Assembly: GCF_004799515.1 (NCBI RefSeq)
Contig: NZ_SSMX01000026.1
Span: forward strand, 124,001-188,000
Reading direction: 5' to 3'
DNA length: 64,000 nucleotides
Origin: Phenylobacterium sp.
GTDB taxonomy: Bacteria > Pseudomonadota > Alphaproteobacteria > Caulobacterales > Caulobacteraceae
Of the stretch, positions 34,555 to 43,227 are shown piece after piece. A model generated the notes under the pieces. That model ran no database searches. It was not told where the DNA came from and saw only the letters and a program-made list of their open reading frames with translations. The stretch's first letter is position 1, and the number at the start of each line of letters is the position of its first letter. Made by a program: the position numbers and the translations under genes.

Positions 34555-36515
34555 AGCGTGGGCCTTTCGGAACCGCCCTGGCGATGGCCGCGGCCCTGAT
34601 GCTGGCCGCGTGCGGCGGCGGCGGCGGCGGCGGAAACTCAGGCGGCACGACCACCACGCCCCCCCCGCCGGCCACGACGGCCGGCGCCTATACCCTGCCC
34701 GGGACGGACTCGCTCAGCGCCGCCGACGTGCAGCAGATCATCGCCCAGGCGGTCGCCGAGGCGAAGGCGCGCGACACGCCCGGCGTGATCGCGGTCACCG
34801 ACCGGGTCGGCAATGTGCTGGCCGTCTACGCCATGGCCGGCGCGCGGCCGACGGCGACCATCCGGCCGGGCCCGGGCGGCAACCTCGACATCCAGGGGGC
34901 GGTCGTGCCGGCCGCCGCCGCGGCCATCGCCAAGGCGGTCACCGGCGCCTACCTGTCCTCCGCCGGCCAGGCCTTCTCGACGCGCACGGCCAGCATGATC
35001 ATCCAGCAGAACTTCCCGCCCAGCCCGGCGACGGTGGGCCTGCCCAGCGGGCCCTTGTTCGGGGTGCAGTTCTCGTCCCTGCCGTGCTCGGACCTGACCG
35101 CGCGGTACAACGCCGCCGGCGGGACCGGCGCCCTGATCGGCCCCAAGCGCTCGCCGCTGGGCCTGGCCGCCGATCCCGGCGGCTTCCCGCTCTACAAGAA
35201 TGGCACTCTGGTGGGCGGCGTGGGCGTGATGTCCGACGGCGACTACGGCTTCGACCCCGACGTCTCCAACATCGACATCGACGACGAGGAGAACGTGGCG
35301 CTGGCCGCCACCAACGGCTTCTCGGCGCCGGCGACCATCACCGCCGACAAGGTGGCGATCAACGGCACCACCCTGCGCTACAGCGACGCCACGACGGCGA
35401 CCTTGAAGTCGAGCCCGGCGCAGGCCCCGGCCTTCGCGGCCCTGCCGGCCGGCGCGGGGACGCTGACGGCGGTCCCCGGCTACTACCCCGGCGGGACAGT
35501 GCTGGCCGGCGCGGTCTACGGCCAGGAGACCTCCGGCGTGCGGCAGGCCTCGACCACGGAGTTCTCGGTGGCCGGCGGTTTCGTGCTCACCGACGGAGCC
35601 GGCAACAACCGCTACCCGCCGCGCAACGGCACGGATTCCGAGGTGGGCGCGCCGCTCACCGCCGCGGAGGTGACCGCGGTGATGGAAGAGGCGTTCAAGG
35701 TCATGGACCACGCCCGCGGCGCGATCCGCCAGCCGGCCAACAGCGTGGCGCAGATGTCGATCGCCGTCACCGACACCCACGGGGTGATCCTGGGCGTGGT
35801 GCGCGCGCCGGACGCCTCTGTGTTCGGCACCGACGTGGCGGTGCAGAAGGCGCGCTCGGCGAGCTTCTTCTCCGGGACCTTCACCGCCTCGGACCTGCTG
35901 GGCGATCCCAGCACCGACGTACAGAGCTTCGTCGGTAAGGTGCGGACCTTCTTCCCCGACCCGACGGCGCTCACCGGCAAGACCGCGTTCAGCGTGCGGG
36001 CCCTCAGCAACCTGGCGCGGCCGGAGTTTCCCGACGGCCAGCAGGGCGCGCCGAACGGGCCCCTGTCGCGGCCGATCAGCCAGTGGAGCATCTTCTCCAC
36101 CGGCCTGCAGTCGGCGCTGGTGGCCAGCAACCTGGTCCAGCACGTGGCCTACCTGGGCGGGACCAGCACGACGGACACCGCTCCGCGCTGCACGGCCCTG
36201 CCCGACGTGGTCGCCGGCCAGAACCGGCTGCAGAACGGGCTGCAGATCTTCCCGGGCGGCGTGCCGATCTACCGGGGCGGTCAGCTGGTGGGCGGCGTCG
36301 GGGTCTCCGGCGACGGCGTCGACCAGGACGACATGGTCGCCTTCCTCGGCCTTTCGAACGCTTCGGCCCGCGTCGGGATCGGCAACGCGGCCGCGGCGAT
36401 GCGCGCCGATCAGCTCGTTGTGGGGCCGCCGCCGGCGCAACGGTTGCTTTACGTTAACTGTCCATTCGCACCATTCCTCGACACCTCGGACCAGAACGTC
36501 TGTCAGGGAAAATGA
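34551..36515 (+). CDS. Lipoprotein with two GlcG/HbpS haem-binding domains
   Basis: A 654-residue protein with a lipoprotein signal (lipobox MLAAC, Cys 21) followed by a Gly run and a Thr/Pro linker. Two copies of the GlcG/HbpS domain follow, about residues 55-250 and 370-610. Each starts with a helix (SAADVQQIIAQAVAEAKARD; TAAEVTAVMEEAFKVMDHAR), continues with the strand AVTDRVGNVLAV or AVTDTHGVILGV, and ends with the GGVGV loop (GGVGVMSDGDYGFD; GGVGVSGDGVDQDD). HbpS binds haem in Streptomyces; here the protein sits between cytochrome genes and may bind or deliver haem at a membrane surface. The double domain with a long inter-domain insert is unusual. Starts at an ATGA overlap with the cytochrome gene. 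Confidence 0.8.
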   Translation: MKRGPFGTALAMAAALMLAACGGGGGGGNSGGTTTTPPPPATTAGAYTLPGTDSLSAADVQQIIAQAVAEAKARDTPGVIAVTDRVGNVLAVYAMAGARPTATIRPGPGGNLDIQGAVVPAAAAAIAKAVTGAYLSSAGQAFSTRTASMIIQQNFPPSPATVGLPSGPLFGVQFSSLPCSDLTARYNAAGGTGALIGPKRSPLGLAADPGGFPLYKNGTLVGGVGVMSDGDYGFDPDVSNIDIDDEENVALAATNGFSAPATITADKVAINGTTLRYSDATTATLKSSPAQAPAFAALPAGAGTLTAVPGYYPGGTVLAGAVYGQETSGVRQASTTEFSVAGGFVLTDGAGNNRYPPRNGTDSEVGAPLTAAEVTAVMEEAFKVMDHARGAIRQPANSVAQMSIAVTDTHGVILGVVRAPDASVFGTDVAVQKARSASFFSGTFTASDLLGDPSTDVQSFVGKVRTFFPDPTALTGKTAFSVRALSNLARPEFPDGQQGAPNGPLSRPISQWSIFSTGLQSALVASNLVQHVAYLGGTSTTDTAPRCTALPDVVAGQNRLQNGLQIFPGGVPIYRGGQLVGGVGVSGDGVDQDDMVAFLGLSNASARVGIGNAAAAMRADQLVVGPPPAQRLLYVNCPFAPFLDTSDQNVCQGK

Positions 36516-36518
36516 GGG

Positions 36519-38327
36519 ATGCGGGGCGGCCTCCTCTTCGCGCTCCTGCTCGCCACGCTCCCGCTTGCCCAGCGGGCGATGGCGGCTGACGTCATTGGAG
36601 ACCTGATCCAGACCTACTCGGCCCCCGTCGACGAGCCGCCGCTGGACGGCCGCCGGCGGCCCGGCCGGCCCGAGGACCTGCCCCCCGCCGAGACGCCGAC
36701 GGTCAACCCCAACGCGGTCGAGGCGCCGCCGCCCGAGGCTTTCCCGGCGGACCTGATCCCGATCCCAGACCGCTGGCGGCTGATCGACGCGTTGGGGGTG
36801 CATTCCCGCTGGTTCGACCCCTACGACCAGAACGCGCTGAAGGGCGACCGGCCGATCAAGGGGACCCAGGATTGGTTCTTCACCCTGACCGGGGTCTCCG
36901 ACACGGTGATCGAACCGCGCAGCTTCCCGCTGCCGGTGGGGTCGCAGACCACGGCGCGTCCGGGCAGCCTCGACACCTTCGGCCGCACCGACAGCTTCTT
37001 CGGCTCGCAGAACCTGATCGCCGGGCTGGCGCTGACTGAGGGTTCGACCGCCTTCAAGCCGCCGGACTTCGAGATCCGCGTCACCCTCGACTTCAACTAC
37101 AACTACGCCCAGGTCCCGGAGAAGCGCATCCTGTCGGTGAGCCCCGATCGCGGGACGAGCCGCAGCGACGAGTTCGTAGGCGTGCAGGAAGCCTTCATCG
37201 ACTACCACCTGCGCAACGTGTCCGACCGTTATGATTTCGATTCAATACGGGTCGGAATCCAGCCGTTCTCCAATGACTTCCGGGGATTTCTTTTCCAAGA
37301 TAATCAACTGGGCGTCCGCCTGTTCGGCAACCGCGACAACAACCGTTGGCAGTACAACCTGGCCTTCTTCCAGCGCATCGAGAAGGACACCAACTCGGGC
37401 CTGAACGACCTTAGCCAGCCGTTGCGCAACGACGAGATCTTCATCGCCAACCTGTACCGCCAGGACCTGCCGTTCCCGGGGCTCACCTCGCAGGTCAGTC
37501 TGGTCTACGACCGCGACCGCGAGGCCAACGACATCCACTTCGACTCCAACGGCTTCCCGGTGCGCCCCGCGCTGATCGGCGACGACCGGGGCCGCGACTA
37601 CGACGTGGTCTATGTGGGCTACAACGTCGACGGCCATGTCGGGCGGCTGAACCTGACCGGCTCGACGTACGGCGCCTTCGGCCAGGACCGGAACAACATC
37701 TTCACCGACCGGCCGGCGGACATCCAAGCCTTCTTCGCCGCGGTCGAGCCCTCCTACGACCTCGACTGGATCCGCCTGCGCGTCTCGGGCCTCTACGCCT
37801 CCGGCGACAAGCATCCGTTCGACAACAAGGAGACCGGCTTCGACGCCATCGAAGAGAACCCGCAGTTCGCCGGCTCCGACACCAGCTACTGGATCCGCCA
37901 GTCGATCCCGTTCATCGGCGGCGGCCAGGAGGTGTTCCTCAACGGCCGTAACGGGGTGCTGGTCGACCTGCGCTCGTCGAAGGACGAGGGGCAGTCCAAT
38001 TTCAACAATCCCGGCACCATCCTGCTGGGCGGCGGCGCGGATTTCGACGTTACGCCGCGCTTGCGAATCAGCACCAGCATCAACCGGCTGTGGTTCGACA
38101 ACACCGCCATCCTGCAGGTTCTGCGCAATCAGGGGGCCATTCCGACCAGCCTCGGCTGGGATTATTCGATCTCGGCGATCTACCGGCCGAGGATGACCCA
38201 GAACCTGGTGTTCCGCGGTTCGATCGCGGTCTTCGACCCCGGCTCGGGTTTCGGCGATCTGTTTGGCAACTCCAATGGCGACAGCCGTTACTATTCGATC
38301 CTGCTGAACGCGATTCTGAGCTTCTAG
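36519..38327 (+). CDS. Outer-membrane beta-barrel protein of the cytochrome operon
   Basis: A 602-residue protein with a signal peptide cleaved after AMA (residue about 22), a Pro-rich segment (PPLDGRRRPGRPEDLPP), then many alternating strands rich in aromatic residues, e.g. FEIRVTLDFNYNYAQV, WQYNLAFFQRIEK, LTSQVSLVYDRD, RLRVSGLYASGDK. It ends in ILLNAILSF with a C-terminal Phe, the outer-membrane barrel assembly signal. It contains no haem motif. It lies between haem protein genes in one operon, 3 nt after the lipoprotein gene and 7 nt before the decahaem gene. By position it could be the porin sheath of a porin-cytochrome conduit, like MtrB, but I see no sequence feature specific to MtrB. 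It could also be a simple transport porin. Confidence 0.75.
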   Translation: MRGGLLFALLLATLPLAQRAMAADVIGDLIQTYSAPVDEPPLDGRRRPGRPEDLPPAETPTVNPNAVEAPPPEAFPADLIPIPDRWRLIDALGVHSRWFDPYDQNALKGDRPIKGTQDWFFTLTGVSDTVIEPRSFPLPVGSQTTARPGSLDTFGRTDSFFGSQNLIAGLALTEGSTAFKPPDFEIRVTLDFNYNYAQVPEKRILSVSPDRGTSRSDEFVGVQEAFIDYHLRNVSDRYDFDSIRVGIQPFSNDFRGFLFQDNQLGVRLFGNRDNNRWQYNLAFFQRIEKDTNSGLNDLSQPLRNDEIFIANLYRQDLPFPGLTSQVSLVYDRDREANDIHFDSNGFPVRPALIGDDRGRDYDVVYVGYNVDGHVGRLNLTGSTYGAFGQDRNNIFTDRPADIQAFFAAVEPSYDLDWIRLRVSGLYASGDKHPFDNKETGFDAIEENPQFAGSDTSYWIRQSIPFIGGGQEVFLNGRNGVLVDLRSSKDEGQSNFNNPGTILLGGGADFDVTPRLRISTSINRLWFDNTAILQVLRNQGAIPTSLGWDYSISAIYRPRMTQNLVFRGSIAVFDPGSGFGDLFGNSNGDSRYYSILLNAILSF

Positions 38328-38334
38328 GGGCGGC

Positions 38335-41300
38335 ATGGGGCGGTGGCGCAACATCGGCGGGAAGGCGGCGGCGGCGCTGGCGGTGCTGATCCTAGTTGCG
38401 CCCCTGTCGCCGCACGCCGCGGGCGACAGCGAAAAGCCGGTCGCCCGCGCCTATCACGCCGCCCCGCCGGCCCCGATGGGCGAGACGCCGGAGCAGGCGC
38501 ACGCCAAGAGCGCCGGCTGCGAGAGCTGCCACACCGCCTCCGACGCGCCTTCAATGCACAAGTCGCCGGCCGTGGTGCTGGGCTGCGCCGACTGCCACGG
38601 CGGCGACGCCACGGTGAGCGCGCCGGCGGGCCTGGCCAAGACCGCGCCCCAGTACGCGGCCCTGCGCGACAAGGCCCACGTCCTGCCGCGCTATCCCAAG
38701 GTCTGGAACTTCCCGTCCTCGGCCAACCCGAAGGAGAGCTACACGCTCCTGAACCGCGAGGCGCCGGAGTTCGTGCGCTTCGTGAACCCCTCGGACTACC
38801 GAGTGGCCCGCGAGAGCTGCGGGGCCTGCCATCTGGAGATCATCCAGAAGGCCGAGCGGTCGCTGATGGCCACGGGCGCGATGTTCTTCGGCGGCGCGAC
38901 CTACAACAACGGCGTCCTGTCCGATAAGACCTACGTCCTGGGCGAGGCCTATACCCGCGACGGCGAGCCCGCCAGGACCCTGTCGGCCGGCTCGCCGCCC
39001 GGCACGGTGACCCCGGCCCAGAAGGCCAAGGGCGCGCTTGCGACGCTCTATCCGGTGCCCACCTGGCAGGTGACGCCGCCCAGCGACGTCTTCCGGGTGT
39101 TCGAGCGCGGCGGGCGCACCATCGGCGCGGGCTTTCCCGAGATCGGCCTGCCGGATGCGAACGGCGAGATCCAGAAGCTGGAGGAGCCCGGCCGGCCGGA
39201 CATCCGCCAGTCGAACCGCGGCCCGGGCACCGGCCTGCGCGTGGCGATCCCGGTGCTGAACGTCCACAAGACCCGGCTGAACGACCCCTTCATGTGGTTC
39301 ATGGGCACCAACGACCAGCCGGGCGACTACCGCCAGTCGGGCTGCGCCGGCTGCCATGTGGTCTACGCCAACGACCGCGAGCCGCGGCACAGCCTGGTCT
39401 ACGCCAAGTTTGGCCGCGACGGTCAGACGGCGACGGTGGACCCGACCATCAGCAAGACCGAGAGCGGGCATCCGATCGAGCACGCCTTCACCCGCGCCAT
39501 CCCGACCTCGCAATGCATGAACTGCCACATGCACCAGCCGAACATGTTCCTGAACAGCTACCTCGGCTACACCATGTGGGACTACGAGGCCGACGCGCCC
39601 TTCATGTGGCCGGAGCGGCAGCGCTATCCCACCGCCGCCGAGATGCGCCGGGTGCTGGACCGCAATCCGGAAGGCGCCGCCCCGCGCGGCCTGTGGGCCG
39701 ACCTCGACTTCCTGCGCAACATCTTCGACCTGAACGCCAAGCTGAAGGACACCCAGTTCGCCGACTACCACGGCCACGGCTGGAACTTCCGTGCAGTGTT
39801 CAAGCGCGACCGCGACGGCAACCTGCTGGACGCCCAGGGCAAGATCGTCGCCAACGACGATCCGGAGAAGTGGCGCAAGACCGGCGAGGGCAAGTTCGTG
39901 CCCCCCGGCATCAATCCCGGCAAGGCGGTCCACATGATGGACATCCACGCCGAGAAGGGCATGCAGTGCGCCGACTGCCATTTCTCGCAAGACAGCCACG
40001 GCTCGGGCCTGATCGTGGGCGAGGTCGCCAACGCCGTGGAGATCGGCTGCCGCGACTGCCACGGCACCATCTCGGCCTATCCGACGCTCAGGACCTCCAA
40101 CGTGGCGGCGAGCCCGCAGGGCACGGACCTGACCCTGCTGCGCAATCCCGACGGGCGGCCGCGCTTCGAGTGGGTGGAACAGGACGGCCGGCGGGTGCTG
40201 ATGCAGCGCTCCATCGTCGACCCGACCCTGGAGTGGCGGGTGCATCTGGTGAAGGACAGCGTCGACCGCGCCAGCCCCGACTTCAACGCCAAGGCCGCGC
40301 GCGCCAAGCTGATGGCCAAGATCGGCGAGGACGGGAAGCCCTTCCAATGGGGCCCTGGCGTCGCCAGCGACCGCCTCGCCCACAAGGACGGCGAGATGGA
40401 ATGCTACGCCTGCCACACCTCCTGGACGCCGTCCTGCGGCGGCTGCCACCTGCCGATCGAGGCCAACTGGAAGACGGTCAGCCACAAGTACGAGGGCGCC
40501 GAGACCCGCAACTACGCCACCTACAACCCGCAGGTGGCGCGCGACGACATGTTCCAGCTGGGCCGCCATTCGACGGTGAAGGGCAACACCATCGCGCCGG
40601 TGCGCTCGTCCTCGGCGCTGGTCCTGTCATCGACCAACATCAACCGCGAGCGGATCTATGTGCAGCAGCCGCCGATCTCGGCGAGCGGCTATTCCAGCCA
40701 GGCCTTCGCGCCGCACTTCGCCCACACGGTGCGCACCACCGAGACCAAGACCTGCGACGACTGCCATGTGGCCGAGGCCAACGACAACAACGCGATCATG
40801 GCCCAGCTGCTGCTGCTCGGCACCAACACGGTCAACTTCATCGGCATGCACGCCTGGGTCGGTCTGGAGGGCGGGCTGGAGGCGGTGCGCGTCACAGAGT
40901 GGAGCGAGCCGCAGGCGGTGTTCGGCTCCTACCTGCACAAGTACGCCTATCCCGACTTCTACAAGCTGCACGTCGAGAAGAACCACCGCGAGCTGATCGA
41001 CTGGCGGCGCGGCAAACCCTTCGTGAAGGGCCTGCGCGGCGGCGAGACCGACGCGGCGGAGGACATCGTCAACGTCACCCGCCGGACCGGCGGGGCGGCC
41101 CGCTGCCTGCAGTTGCGCGGAGAATACATGTACGTGGCCGAGGGCCGGGGCGGCTTCCGCGTCTACGACGTGGCCTCGATAGGCAACAAGGGCGTCTCGG
41201 ACAAGATCCTCAGCGCGCCCTTCTCGCCGCTGGGCGACGACACCCACATCGGGTCCAAGAACGCCACCTGCATGGCGCTGCCGACCAACCAGTCGATCGC

Positions 41301-42249
41301 GCCCGGGCGCAACACGCCGCAGATGCAGCGGGAGAACCAGGAACAGCCGTTCCACCCGATCTACCACTACGCCTTCATCACCGATGCCGAGGAAGGCCTG
41401 ATCGCGGTCAACGTCGACACCCTGTCGGATGGCGACCCGCGAAACAACAGCCTGCGCCGGGCCCTGACCTGGAACCCGAACGGCCTCCTGAAGGGCGCGC
41501 GCCACATCACTCTGGGCGGCCACTACGCCTACATCGCCGCCGACGCCGGGCTGGTGGTTTTGGACCTCAACGATCCCCTGAAGCCCCGGCATGTGACGAC
41601 GCTGGCGTTGCCCGACGTGCGCGCCTCGGCCCTGCAGTTCCGCTACCTGTTCGTCACCGACGCCCGCGGGCTGGAGGTGGTGGACGTGACGCGGCTGGAG
41701 AAGCCGGTGCTGGTGGCCGGCGCCACCGTGCCCCTGGCCGACGCCCGGCGGGTCTATGTGGCGCGCACCTACGCCTATGTGGCCGCCAAGAAGGACGGCC
41801 TGGTGATCCTCGACGTGAAGCAGCCGGAGAAGCCGAAGCTCTATCAGAAGGTCGACTTCGGCGGGCGGATGAACGACGCCGAGGACGTGGTGGTGGGCGC
41901 GACCAACGCCTCGCTGTTCGCCTACGTCGCCGACGGCAAGAACGGGCTGAAGGTGGTCCAACTGACCAGCCCCGAGAGCCAGCCCAACTTCTATGGCTTC
42001 TCGCCGGCGCCGAAGCCGGAGCTGATCGCCTGGGCCAAGACGGCCAGCCCGGCGCTGGCGTTGTCGAAGGGCCTCGACCGCGACCGGGCGGTGGACGAAA
42101 CCGGCCACCAGATCGCCGTCTTCGGCCGCCTGGGCTCGCGGCCGTTCAACCGCAGCGAGATGGAGCGCTTCTTCCTCGACGCTTTCGACCGGCCCTACCG
42201 GGTGACCAACGACGCGGACCTGGCCGCCTGGGTGGCGGCGGCGCGATAG
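38335..42249 (+). CDS. Decahaem cytochrome c fused to an LVIVD beta-propeller
   Basis: A 1304-residue exported protein. After a signal peptide (to about residue 30) ten CXXCH motifs are spread between residues 62 and 811: CESCH, CADCH, CGACH, CAGCH, CMNCH, CADCH, CRDCH, CYACH, CGGCH and CDDCH. From about 920 to 1240 come repeats of the LVIVD type (MYVAEGRGGFRVYDV, AYIAADAGLVVLDLNDPLKP, LFVTDARGLEVVDVTRLEKP, AYVAAKKDGLVILDVKQPEKP, AYVADGKNGLKVVQL), which fold as a propeller. A haem module plus a propeller in one chain suggests a cell-surface or periplasmic electron-transfer protein with a docking or catalytic face. It ends the four-gene operon behind the outer-membrane barrel gene. Substrate unknown. 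Confidence 0.88.
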   Translation: MGRWRNIGGKAAAALAVLILVAPLSPHAAGDSEKPVARAYHAAPPAPMGETPEQAHAKSAGCESCHTASDAPSMHKSPAVVLGCADCHGGDATVSAPAGLAKTAPQYAALRDKAHVLPRYPKVWNFPSSANPKESYTLLNREAPEFVRFVNPSDYRVARESCGACHLEIIQKAERSLMATGAMFFGGATYNNGVLSDKTYVLGEAYTRDGEPARTLSAGSPPGTVTPAQKAKGALATLYPVPTWQVTPPSDVFRVFERGGRTIGAGFPEIGLPDANGEIQKLEEPGRPDIRQSNRGPGTGLRVAIPVLNVHKTRLNDPFMWFMGTNDQPGDYRQSGCAGCHVVYANDREPRHSLVYAKFGRDGQTATVDPTISKTESGHPIEHAFTRAIPTSQCMNCHMHQPNMFLNSYLGYTMWDYEADAPFMWPERQRYPTAAEMRRVLDRNPEGAAPRGLWADLDFLRNIFDLNAKLKDTQFADYHGHGWNFRAVFKRDRDGNLLDAQGKIVANDDPEKWRKTGEGKFVPPGINPGKAVHMMDIHAEKGMQCADCHFSQDSHGSGLIVGEVANAVEIGCRDCHGTISAYPTLRTSNVAASPQGTDLTLLRNPDGRPRFEWVEQDGRRVLMQRSIVDPTLEWRVHLVKDSVDRASPDFNAKAARAKLMAKIGEDGKPFQWGPGVASDRLAHKDGEMECYACHTSWTPSCGGCHLPIEANWKTVSHKYEGAETRNYATYNPQVARDDMFQLGRHSTVKGNTIAPVRSSSALVLSSTNINRERIYVQQPPISASGYSSQAFAPHFAHTVRTTETKTCDDCHVAEANDNNAIMAQLLLLGTNTVNFIGMHAWVGLEGGLEAVRVTEWSEPQAVFGSYLHKYAYPDFYKLHVEKNHRELIDWRRGKPFVKGLRGGETDAAEDIVNVTRRTGGAARCLQLRGEYMYVAEGRGGFRVYDVASIGNKGVSDKILSAPFSPLGDDTHIGSKNATCMALPTNQSIAPGRNTPQMQRENQEQPFHPIYHYAFITDAEEGLIAVNVDTLSDGDPRNNSLRRALTWNPNGLLKGARHITLGGHYAYIAADAGLVVLDLNDPLKPRHVTTLALPDVRASALQFRYLFVTDARGLEVVDVTRLEKPVLVAGATVPLADARRVYVARTYAYVAAKKDGLVILDVKQPEKPKLYQKVDFGGRMNDAEDVVVGATNASLFAYVADGKNGLKVVQLTSPESQPNFYGFSPAPKPELIAWAKTASPALALSKGLDRDRAVDETGHQIAVFGRLGSRPFNRSEMERFFLDAFDRPYRVTNDADLAAWVAAAR

Positions 42250-42376
42250 GGCGGAATAGACCTTCAGGGCGACGGTTAGAGCGCCTGCAAACCGGCGGCG
42301 GACAGTTCGGCCTCGATCGAAACGCCCGGGGCTGAATCCTGCGAGGATGCGGCCTTCAGGAAGCGAAGGGGCCTCG

Positions 42377-43165
42377 ATGCGAAACACCGGCGGCACGCGG
42401 GCCCTTTTTGTCGGAGCGGCGCTGGTCGCGACGATCCTGTTCGCGGCGGCGCCGAGCCTGGCGCAGTGGCGTACGCCATGGTCCTACAAAGAGGGACCCA
42501 ATGGCCCCGAGCACTGGGGCGACATCGATCCCGACTACGCCGCCTGCAAGACGGGTACGACGCAATCGCCCATCGACATCACCCATAGGACGAAGGCTGT
42601 CTTGCCTCCGCTCCAGTTCGCGTTCAGGAGCGGTCCGGTCAGGATCGTCAACAACGGCTACACCGCCGTGCGGGTCGACTATGAGCCAGGCAATCTCAAC
42701 ACCCTCACGATTGGCGCGCGCCGTTACGAGCTGACGCAGTTCCACTTCCACCATCCGAGCGAGGAAGAACTGGACGGCAAGCGGTTCGATATGAACGCGC
42801 ACATCATGCTGAAGGGCGACGACGGGAAGATCATCGGCGTCTCGGTGTTCCTGAAGGCGGGGCGCGGCAATGCCGCAGTCGCGAAACTCTGGGCGCACAT
42901 GCCCACCGTCAAAGGCCCGCCTCACGACGCGCCCGGCTTGACGGTCGACCCGGGCGACCTCCTTCCGAGCAGCCTTGGCTACGACCTCTATACCGGCTCG
43001 ATCTCAGCGCCGCCGTGCAACGCCGACGTCGTTTGGTACGTGCTCAAAACCCCCGTTGAGGTGTCGCGGGCGCAGATCGACGCCTTCGCCAAGCTCTATC
43101 CGCACGACGTGCGGCCGCTTCAGCCGCTCAACGGGCGAGTTGTCCAGGAAAGCGAAAACGACTGA
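42377..43165 (+). CDS. Secreted alpha-type carbonic anhydrase
   Basis: A 262-residue protein. I start it at 42377, where AAGGGG gives a ribosome site and a clean signal peptide results (to LAQW); an ATG 30 bases upstream only adds ten polar residues. Alpha-CA landmarks are HWGDIDPDY, GTTQSPIDI, the zinc pair QFHFHHPSEE, a third histidine in MNAHIML and YTGSISAPPCNADVVWYV. Two differences from the standard site are seen: the usual glutamate before the third ligand region is Asn, and the catalytic Thr of LTTPPC is Ser. Hydration of CO2 in the periplasm is the family reaction; activity may be altered. Codon use is somewhat less GC-rich than the neighbours, so the gene may have been acquired. Confidence 0.87.
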   Translation: MRNTGGTRALFVGAALVATILFAAAPSLAQWRTPWSYKEGPNGPEHWGDIDPDYAACKTGTTQSPIDITHRTKAVLPPLQFAFRSGPVRIVNNGYTAVRVDYEPGNLNTLTIGARRYELTQFHFHHPSEEELDGKRFDMNAHIMLKGDDGKIIGVSVFLKAGRGNAAVAKLWAHMPTVKGPPHDAPGLTVDPGDLLPSSLGYDLYTGSISAPPCNADVVWYVLKTPVEVSRAQIDAFAKLYPHDVRPLQPLNGRVVQESEND

Positions 43166-43227
43166 GGAAGGTTTGCCCTGACGAATGTCCGCAACAGCCG
43201 AAAGCGGACGCTGCGAGCCGGCCGCCC

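Noticed and set aside
34638..37208. Minus-strand open frame of 856 codons
   Set aside because: Antisense to the haem-binding lipoprotein and barrel genes, which have export signals and known domains; composition of the antisense product is that of a shadow frame.
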